DNA from: Candidatus Nanoarchaeia archaeon
GTDB lineage: Archaea; Nanobdellota; Nanobdellia; Tiddalikarchaeales; Tiddalikarchaeaceae
Direction: 5' to 3'
NCBI GenBank assembly: GCA_028704265.1
Contig: JAQVLH010000029.1
Coordinates: forward strand, 1 to 9,917
Length of the DNA stretch: 9,917 nt
Positions 6,017 through 9,917 of this stretch are shown here, piece after piece. Position 1 is the first letter of the stretch; every line of letters starts with the position of its first letter. A model generated the notes under the pieces. The model was not told where the DNA came from. It ran no database searches and saw only the letters and a list, made by a program, of their open reading frames with translations. The position numbers and the translations under genes were made by a program.

Positions 6017-6543
6017 ATTTTTTTACCGTCCTTTTCAATTATGTATATTCCATCTTGAAATATTCTTCTATCATGGATTTTTATTTGGCATACTTTTTCA
6101 ATTATTCCTGCAGTCATTCCTGCTGCTTCCTTATCTATTGATTCAACTATTATTAAATCTTTATTTATTGATACCTTTGCATTTCCAATAATGTTGCAAT
6201 GTCTTGGCACTTTTTCTCCTAAATAATTATTAATTATTACTTTTTTGCCTTCAACTTTAACAGTCATTGGATAATGTGATGCGCAAATTTTAAGCGTATA
6301 TATATAAGGTTTTTCTAAACCCCTTATCATATTTTTTATATGCGACTCAAAAGTCATTATTATTTTTTTAATATTCTTATTCTCTATTTTTGATTCAAGT
6401 TCAATAAATTCTCCATTAACTTTTATGTCAATTAAGGGATAAAATAATTCTCTTTTATTTTCTTTTCCATTTTTTGAAATTGCTATATTCTTTCCTTCTC
6501 TTTTTACATCATACCCTTTTGGAATTTGAATTGCTACTTTCAT
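6013..6543 (-). CDS. rpl6: Large-subunit ribosomal protein uL6
   Basis: This 50S protein lies near the GTPase-associated centre and consists of two similar domains. The N-terminal domain starts MKVAIQIPKGYDVKREGKNIAISKNGKE. The second runs from the ASHYPMTVKVEGKKVIINNYLGEKVPRH block, where 'H.PM.V.V.G..V.I.N.LGE..PR' is the archaeal/eukaryotic signature, through to the end RIFQDGIYII(E) ('R.FQDGIY'). I chose the ATG at 6541-6543. It lies 6 bases after a GGTGA (6550-6554), the spacing seen at the other genes, whereas the alternative ATG at 6547-6549 (two residues longer) directly abuts that motif. The length from the chosen start is 176 residues, normal for archaea. The stop overlaps the eL32 start (ATGA). 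Confidence 0.96.
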   Translation of the reverse strand: MKVAIQIPKGYDVKREGKNIAISKNGKENKRELFYPLIDIKVNGEFIELESKIENKNIKKIIMTFESHIKNMIRGLEKPYIYTLKICASHYPMTVKVEGKKVIINNYLGEKVPRHCNIIGNAKVSINKDLIIVESIDKEAAGMTAGIIEKVCQIKIHDRRIFQDGIYIIEKDGKKI

Positions 6544-6549
6544 AATCAT

Positions 6550-6554
6550 TCACC
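6550..6554 (-). promoter_or_regulatory. Ribosome-binding site that decides the uL6 start
   Basis: The minus strand reads GGTGA directly followed by ATG ATT ATG. Spacing is 0 bases to the first ATG and 6 to the second. Since uS8, uS17, eL19, uL30, eS4 and uL24 all show 6-8 bases, the second ATG (6543) is favoured. Confidence 0.65.
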
Positions 6555-6558
6555 TTTT

Positions 6559-6942
6559 TTAATAAACAAATGCTATTAATTTTCCCCCTATTTTTTTCTC
6601 TTTTAATTCATAATGAGTCAATAATCCTTGATTTGTTGACATTATTATACATCCAAAATCTTTTGCTGGCAAATACCTTTTTTCGAATTTTTCAATCTCA
6701 TCTTTCTTTGCAGAAAACCTTGGTTTTATTACATTGCATTTATTTAATTTTCCATTAAATATTATTTTTAATCCCTTAGTTTCAGGCACTATTACATATT
6801 CTTGTATAAATCCTTCTTTTTTAAAAATGTCAAGAACTTTCATTGTTAACTTCGAATTAAAACTTAAATTTAATTCATTTTTTCCATTTTTGATTGCGCT
6901 TGTCATTGCTGACAATACATCTGCCAATAAATCATGTCTCAT
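6559..6942 (-). CDS. rps8: Small-subunit ribosomal protein uS8
   Basis: This protein binds the central domain of 16S rRNA and is needed for 30S platform assembly. The N-terminus MRHDLLADVLSAMTSAIKNGK is the archaeal form (family 'DPLADALS.I.NAE..GK'). The C-terminal signature KRYLPAKDFGCIIMSTNQGLLTHYELKEKKIGGKLIAFVY (88-127) matches 'LPARDFG..I.ST..G.MTH.EA...GIGG.L.AYVY'. At 127 residues the protein is complete (archaeal norm about 130). The ATG is at 6940-6942; GGTGG (6950-6954) lies 7 bases upstream and ends directly before the uS14 stop codon, so reading of uS14 would expose it. In bacteria S8 represses the spc operon by binding its mRNA; nothing in this sequence shows the same here. Confidence 0.97.
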   Translation of the reverse strand: MRHDLLADVLSAMTSAIKNGKNELNLSFNSKLTMKVLDIFKKEGFIQEYVIVPETKGLKIIFNGKLNKCNVIKPRFSAKKDEIEKFEKRYLPAKDFGCIIMSTNQGLLTHYELKEKKIGGKLIAFVY

Positions 6943-6954
6943 TTTTTTTCCACC

Positions 6955-7182
6955 TTAAAATTTATTAAAACCTATATTTTTTGCAACATCCCTAAAGCAT
7001 TGTCTGCAAATATTCAATGAATATCTTCTTATTAATGCTCCTCTTCTTCCGCAAATATCACAAATCCTTTTTCCTCTTCCGAATTTTTTTTCCTGAGGCT
7101 TATTGAATTTAAGCATTCTGCCAGATTCGGCTTTCTTATGTGCTAATATGTCAAAACTTTTCTTCCAATTTTTTGCAGTCAT
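6955..7182 (-). CDS. rps14: Small-subunit ribosomal protein uS14, zinc-binding type with N-terminal extension
   Basis: This 30S head protein is of the zinc type: Cys41-x2-Cys44 (CDIC) and Cys59-x2-Cys62 (CRQC), with [14 protein letters not shown] between them. The tail [13 protein letters not shown] matches the archaeal 'CFRE.A..LGF.KY'. The core from about residue 25 ([16 protein letters not shown]) equals the usual archaeal protein of about 50-56 residues. Residues 1-24 are extra. A shorter start at Met23 (7114-7116) would give a near-standard length but has no ribosome-binding motif. The ATG at 7180-7182 overlaps the uL5 stop (ATGA) and is preceded by AGTGA at 7 bases, so the longer form is favoured. 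If translated, the extension ([19 protein letters not shown]) is basic and probably helical. Confidence 0.95.
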   Translation of the reverse strand: MTAKNWKKSFDILAHKKAESGRMLKFNKPQEKKFGRGKRICDICGRRGALIRRYSLNICRQCFRDVAKNIGFNKF

Positions 7183-7706
7183 ACTACTTTCACTTCATAT
7201 TTATTTTTAAAAAAATCAATAGCTTCGTTTTGATTAACTCTATGATTTTTTGGAATTCTTTGCTTATTTAATCTTCTATCTCTAATTCTATAACCAGCTC
7301 TTTTTAAGGTTATTGTGGCATTTAAACCAAACATAGGCATCTTTGGGTCATATTTAACTCCTGGAATATGAACGTACTCATCAACTCCAAAACTTATATT
7401 TCCATAATTATCAAAGCATGATTTTTTCAATGTATACTCTCTTGACAAAAGTAATCTTTTCAATAATTCTTCATAATTAGTCCTTAATGTTACTTTTGTT
7501 CCTATACCTGTTCCGGGCCTTACATTCCATTTTGGAATTCTTTTGTTAGTAACAGTTTTTATTGGAGTTTTTCCGCTTAATATTTTAAGTAATGAAAATG
7601 CTTTTTCAAGTTTATCTCCTGCTTCTCCAACACCAATGTTCAAAGTCAATTTTTCAATCTTGATTTCTTTCATCTTATTTAATTTTTTATCTTTCTTGTC
7701 AGCCAT
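7179..7706 (-). CDS. rpl5: Large-subunit ribosomal protein uL5
   Basis: This 50S central-protuberance protein contacts 5S rRNA and the P-site tRNA. The conserved start [29 protein letters not shown] (17-45) is followed by [30 protein letters not shown] (46-75), matching the archaeal 'P......K.....FGIR.G.PIG..VTLR'. The later part [40 protein letters not shown] is the archaeal/eukaryotic motif. I chose the ATG at 7704-7706 (175 residues, starting MADKKDKK). A GTG at 7713-7715 would add three residues, but GTGA (7712-7715) then serves as the ribosome-binding site 5 bases before the ATG, and the same bases form the overlap with the eS4 stop. The GTG cannot be fully excluded. Confidence 0.96.
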   Translation of the reverse strand: MADKKDKKLNKMKEIKIEKLTLNIGVGEAGDKLEKAFSLLKILSGKTPIKTVTNKRIPKWNVRPGTGIGTKVTLRTNYEELLKRLLLSREYTLKKSCFDNYGNISFGVDEYVHIPGVKYDPKMPMFGLNATITLKRAGYRIRDRRLNKQRIPKNHRVNQNEAIDFFKNKYEVKVV

Positions 7707-7711
7707 AATAA

Positions 7712-7717
7712 TCACTC
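7712..7717 (-). promoter_or_regulatory. Overlapping eS4 stop / uL5 ribosome-binding signal
   Basis: The minus strand reads GAGTGA. Its TGA (7712-7714) is the eS4 stop codon, and GTGA lies 5 bases before the uL5 ATG at 7706. The same bases offer a GTG start at 7715, so this site decides which uL5 start is used. Confidence 0.5.
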
Positions 7718-8410
7718 ATTAATTTTTATTTCCTCTTTTCCTTCCCCTAAAACAAAGATATAATCTTTCATTGTTTGGTAAGTGGAATCCTTATTTTTTA
7801 ATATTGCCCTATCTTTTGTAATATTTTCAAATTCTTTAAATCCTGAAAGCATTGGAGTTTCTCCTGCATGCCTTCCTTTTATTACTAAAACTTTTGAACC
7901 TATTTTTATTGGCAATTTCTTGATTACAACATTTTTACTTAAATCAAATAATAAACTGTCTCCAATGCTAAAATTATCTTTTGAAAGCAAATTTCTTCCT
8001 CCTGATAAATTAAATTGTATAACTCCTTTTTTTAGCCTTTTTTTATTATCAACTCTTAATAATTTAACATTTGATTCTTTTTTATCAATAGTTATAAGTT
8101 TTAATCCTCCTTTGTAATCTAAAACTAATCTATAATATTTTTCAATGGTTGGAAGACTTATTGTGTCAAATAATCCTATTGCATAATTCAAATCACTTAC
8201 TGCTTTATTATTTACTAATAAATTTTTGCTATTTGCTAAAACTTTTGCCTGCTGTTTTGTAGTTAATACTTTCAAATGATCTCTCAATATTACTATTAAA
8301 GGTAAGCTCATCTCTTTTGTATAAGGTCCTGGAGTTGGTCTTGCAACAAAAGTTGTCTTTTTTTTACTTAAATTCCATCTTTTTGGAGTATTTAATCTTT
8401 TTAAATGCAT
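7712..8410 (-). CDS. rps4e: Small-subunit ribosomal protein eS4
   Basis: This is an archaeal/eukaryotic 30S protein unrelated to bacterial S4, but it contains an S4-like RNA-binding domain. The N-terminus MHLKRLNTPKRWNLSKKKTTFVARPTPGPYTKEMSLPL (1-37) is highly typical ('H.KRL..P..W.....K...W...P.PGPH....S.PL'). The S4 domain is at ~41-90, the central domain at ~95-160 (GVIQFNLSGGRNLL, matching 'DGRN'), and a KOW-type segment at ~170-192 (IGSKVLVIKGRHAGE). At 232 residues it is close to the archaeal norm of 235-245. The ATG is at 8408-8410; GGTGA (8419-8423) lies 8 bases upstream in the end of uL24. Its stop overlaps the uL5 signal region. Confidence 0.97.
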   Translation of the reverse strand: MHLKRLNTPKRWNLSKKKTTFVARPTPGPYTKEMSLPLIVILRDHLKVLTTKQQAKVLANSKNLLVNNKAVSDLNYAIGLFDTISLPTIEKYYRLVLDYKGGLKLITIDKKESNVKLLRVDNKKRLKKGVIQFNLSGGRNLLSKDNFSIGDSLLFDLSKNVVIKKLPIKIGSKVLVIKGRHAGETPMLSGFKEFENITKDRAILKNKDSTYQTMKDYIFVLGEGKEEIKINE

Positions 8411-8413
8411 TTT

Positions 8414-8806
8414 TTATTTCACCTTTTTAGTTATTTTATCTTTTTTTGTTATTCTTTTTTTATCAGCTAAATCAAGCTCTACTATTTGAACATTTGAATA
8501 ATGAATTGGGAATTTTATTTTAGTTCCGTCCTTCTTTTCAATCATTATACCTTCAAGCAATAATTTGTAATCTTTTCTTAATACTTTTTCAACTTTTGCT
8601 ATTTTATTCTTGAATTTTCCTCTCATTATTTTAACTTTATCATTTTTTCTTACTGGAATATTTCTTTTACTAACTTCTTTTCTAAGCTCTGTTGATAAAT
8701 TAGCACTCATTATTTTCCTTTTTGTATGCAAAGGAGCATTTGCTAAATATTTTCTTTGCTTTTTTGGCTTTATACTGCTTCTCCATTTGTTTGAATATTC
8801 TTTCAT
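8414..8806 (-). CDS. rpl24: Large-subunit ribosomal protein uL24
   Basis: This protein is an early-assembly component of the 50S subunit, sited near the exit tunnel. The archaeal/eukaryotic-type N-terminal arm KPKKQRKYLANAPLHTKRKIMSANLSTELRKEV (13-45) is complete ('SS.PRKQRK.....PLH.R.K.M...LS..LR'). A KOW motif follows at ~54-80 (RKNDKVKIMRGKFKNKIAKVEKV), then IHYSNVQIVELDLADKKR (family 'I.PSNV.I..L...D..R'). The C-terminus ends in a lysine-rich KRITKKDKITKKVK. At 130 residues the length is ordinary. The ATG is at 8804-8806. GGTG (8814-8817) lies 7 bases upstream, within the last codons of uL14, so uL14 and uL24 are closely coupled without an overlap. Confidence 0.96.
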   Translation of the reverse strand: MKEYSNKWRSSIKPKKQRKYLANAPLHTKRKIMSANLSTELRKEVSKRNIPVRKNDKVKIMRGKFKNKIAKVEKVLRKDYKLLLEGIMIEKKDGTKIKFPIHYSNVQIVELDLADKKRITKKDKITKKVK

Positions 8807-8810
8807 TTTT

Positions 8811-9212
8811 TTACACCACTATACTGCTTATTTTTCCTACTTTTGGGAACCTTTCAAGTATTTCACGCGCAACAGGTCCTTTAATAATTGTTCCCTTAGG
8901 ATCTCCTTCTTCTGATTTTAATATTACGCAAGCATTATCTTCAAATTTTATTCTTGTACCATCTTTCCTTCTGAAAGCTTTTTTTTGTCTTATAATAACT
9001 GCTAACATGACTTTCTTTTTTACTGACTGATTTCCTTGTTTAATTGTTACACTTACAACACTTCCTACTCCTGAGCCTTGCCTTTTTCTTTTAACTGCTT
9101 TTCCTAATTTTACTGCCAATATCTCAGCTATTTTTGCACCGCTATTATCAGCAACATTTAATCTTGCTCCTATATCAAATGCATTTGTAAGTCTTGCTTT
9201 TACTGCTTTCAT
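8811..9212 (-). CDS. rpl14: Large-subunit ribosomal protein uL14
   Basis: This 50S subunit protein sits at the intersubunit bridge and the factor-binding face. The beta-barrel signature is plain: LNVADNSGAKIAEILAVK (18-35, 'DNSGAK'), GSGVGSVVSVTIKQG (46-60), KKKVMLAVIIRQKKAFRRKDGTRIKFEDNACVIL (65-98) with the conserved 'RQ....R.DG..I.F.DNA.V', and KGPVAREILERFPKVGKISSIVV (111-133, family 'GPVA.E....P....A..IV'). At 133 residues it is full length. The ATG at 9210-9212 overlaps the uS17 stop (ATGA), with GGCTGAGA just upstream, resembling the signal before eL14. It is one of the best conserved proteins of the window and a useful marker for placing the organism. Confidence 0.97.
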   Translation of the reverse strand: MKAVKARLTNAFDIGARLNVADNSGAKIAEILAVKLGKAVKRKRQGSGVGSVVSVTIKQGNQSVKKKVMLAVIIRQKKAFRRKDGTRIKFEDNACVILKSEEGDPKGTIIKGPVAREILERFPKVGKISSIVV

Positions 9213-9616
9213 TTTTTCTCAGCCTTTTTTACCTTTTTTTCAACTTTTACTTCTTTATTTTTATCCTCGTTAATAATTACTTTATGAGTTCCTGCTTCTT
9301 TTTTAATAACAACAAATGATTTAGTCTTTGATATTGGCCTAGTTTCCATAACTGTAACTAAGTCTCCTTCTTTTGCTTTAATGCAATCAGGATTATGAGC
9401 TGTTAATTTAGTCTTTTTATTTGCAAATCTTTCATATTTTGCAATCTTGTATAATTTATCAAATTCAATAACTACTCCTTTTTCCATCTTAGCGCTTTTT
9501 ACAATACCTTTAAACATTCTTCCTCTTAATCTTAAATCTCCATGAAAAGGACAATTCCTATCTTTACAGTCATACTCTGGTACTGTTATTCCCTTTAATC
9601 CAACTTTTTTTACCAT
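9209..9616 (-). CDS. rps17: Small-subunit ribosomal protein uS17 with short lysine-rich tail
   Basis: This 30S protein binds 16S rRNA early in assembly and has an OB-fold. The archaeal/eukaryotic N-terminal part reads CKDRNCPFHGDLRLRGRMFKGIVKSAKM (17-44), where 'C.D.NCPFHG.L..RG' is diagnostic. The region TAHNPDCIKAKEGDLVTVMETRPISKTKSFVVIK (72-105) matches 'H.P.C...K.GD.V.I.E.RP.SKTK.FVV'. Residues ~118-135 form a lysine/valine/glutamate tail (KVEKKVKKAEKK) beyond the usual end. The ATG at 9614-9616 overlaps the Rnp1 stop by 7 bases. GGTGA (9624-9628), 7 bases upstream, supports this start. Confidence 0.97.
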   Translation of the reverse strand: MVKKVGLKGITVPEYDCKDRNCPFHGDLRLRGRMFKGIVKSAKMEKGVVIEFDKLYKIAKYERFANKKTKLTAHNPDCIKAKEGDLVTVMETRPISKTKSFVVIKKEAGTHKVIINEDKNKEVKVEKKVKKAEKK

Positions 9617-9870
9617 TTATTTTTCACCTTGTTTTTTTTTTTTAACCTATCATATGGCCGTTGAGCTATACTCTCGCCATTAATAATTATGATTTTTTTT
9701 TCTACATTTATTTCGAATTCATTATTTTTTTTTGGTATTATTATCTCCTTTTTTTTATCCCATATCGTTATCGTATTTTTTGACTCATCAACTATAAGCC
9801 CTTTTATTTTTTTTACCTTTGCGCTAAGCCCTATTAATTCATGGCTTTGCAGGTTTTTTTCATTCAACAT
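9610..9870 (-). CDS. rnp1: RNase P protein component 1 (Rpp29/Pop4 family)
   Basis: This protein subunit of archaeal RNase P helps the catalytic RNA trim tRNA 5' ends. The 86 residues show the family's pattern: NLQSHELIGLSAKVKK (6-21, 'HELIG....V'), GLIVDESKNTITI (24-36, 'G.VVDET.NTL.I'), a lysine-rich strand region with IIIPKKNNEFEI, and the end NGESIAQRPYDRLKKK (64-79, 'G......RP..R.K'). This is an Sm-like beta barrel. It is at the short end of the family (archaeal members about 90-125), lacking much beyond the barrel. Its DNA is the most T-run-rich of the cluster on the plus strand. Its place between aIF1 and uS17 is the usual archaeal one. The start ATG overlaps the end of the aIF1 gene by 7 bases; no GGTG motif precedes it, so translation is probably coupled. 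Confidence 0.92.
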   Translation of the reverse strand: MLNEKNLQSHELIGLSAKVKKIKGLIVDESKNTITIWDKKKEIIIPKKNNEFEINVEKKIIIINGESIAQRPYDRLKKKNKVKNKW

Positions 9871-9917
9871 TTTACTTCAATGCTTTCAGGATTAAACCCT
9901 TCGGATAGCAGCAAATT
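9864..9917 (-). CDS. C-terminal end of translation initiation factor aIF1 (SUI1 family), partial
   Basis: Read on the minus strand from the window edge, one frame gives 17 codons, NLLLSEGFNPESIEVKC, then TGA (9864-9866). This closely resembles the end of archaeal aIF1/SUI1 proteins ('LL.E.GF..E.IEV'). The gene commonly precedes rnp1 in archaeal ribosomal clusters. aIF1 binds the 30S subunit and promotes accurate start-codon selection. The stop lies 7 bases inside the Rnp1 gene, the same overlap length as between Rnp1 and uS17. Most of the gene lies outside the window, so the call rests on a short match plus position. Confidence 0.7.
   Translation of the reverse strand, partial: NLLLSEGFNPESIEVKC

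Noticed and set aside
7782..8117. Plus-strand open frame of 111 codons inside eS4
   Set aside because: Antisense shadow of eS4, with no ribosome-binding site or recognisable domain.
8610..9030. Two overlapping plus-strand open frames across uL24 and uL14
   Set aside because: They span the junction of two certain ribosomal genes on the other strand and show only F/L/S-rich composition from antisense lysine codons.
9640..9760. Runs of T near 9631-9640, 9696-9700 and 9726-9731 as intergenic terminators
   Set aside because: They lie within the rnp1 coding region and read as lysine/asparagine codons on the minus strand, with no gene ending on the plus strand.
9689..9895. Plus-strand open frame of 68 codons, strongly hydrophobic
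   Set aside because: Antisense of rnp1, whose family motifs (HELIG, NTITI, QRP) are clear on the minus strand.
1..9917. A novel defence, mobile or biosynthetic system
   Set aside because: Every minus-strand gene belongs to a known conserved family of the translation/export cluster; the only accessory-looking gene is the fragment at 1-372, too incomplete to support such a claim.

Overview
This is an AT-rich window of archaeal chromosome. It carries most of the archaeal spc-type ribosomal protein cluster, all on the minus strand, so transcription runs from high to low coordinates. Every protein is of the archaeal/eukaryotic type. The evidence is the presence of eS4, eL32, eL19, eL34 and eL14, which bacteria lack, plus an archaeal RNase P protein subunit and a SecY of archaeal pattern. 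Ribosome-binding motifs of the GGTGA class, complementary to the usual archaeal 16S rRNA 3' end, lie 6-8 bases before many start codons. The low GC, the lysine/isoleucine-rich proteins, the tight packing and the absence of two nucleotide-kinase genes often found in this cluster fit a small-genome archaeon, for example a DPANN lineage of the Woesearchaeota/Pacearchaeota/Nanoarchaeota kind. That placement is an inference and was not tested by phylogeny.

Layout in transcription order. At the right edge is the last part of the aIF1 (SUI1) gene, which overlaps the RNase P subunit Rnp1 (Rpp29). Then come uS17, uL14, uL24, eS4, uL5, uS14, uS8, uL6, eL32, eL19, uL18, uS5, uL30, uL15, SecY, a DUF106 (EMC3/YidC-like) membrane protein, eL34 and eL14. 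Neighbours overlap by 1-7 bases (mostly ATGA or TAATG) or are separated by at most about 15 bases. The one exception is a 35-base gap before eL34. A hairpin followed by nine U residues closes the cluster just after eL14. A plus-strand gene fragment, probably the C-terminal half of a nucleotidyltransferase-superfamily protein, enters from the left edge and converges on eL14.

How the genes work together: the 16 ribosomal proteins belong to both subunits. aIF1 acts in start-codon selection, and Rnp1 supports tRNA 5' maturation. SecY and the DUF106 protein provide the membrane channel and a probable insertase-type helper for proteins made by these ribosomes. The window is thus a co-expressed unit for translation and protein export. 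I found no mobile element, CRISPR array, tRNA or rRNA, and no unrecognised multi-gene system. The points worth a second look are lineage-specific: lysine-rich tails on eL14, eL32 and uS17, an extended uS14, extra cysteines in uS5, the missing adk/cmk/cbf5 neighbours, and two start codons that may be mis-called.
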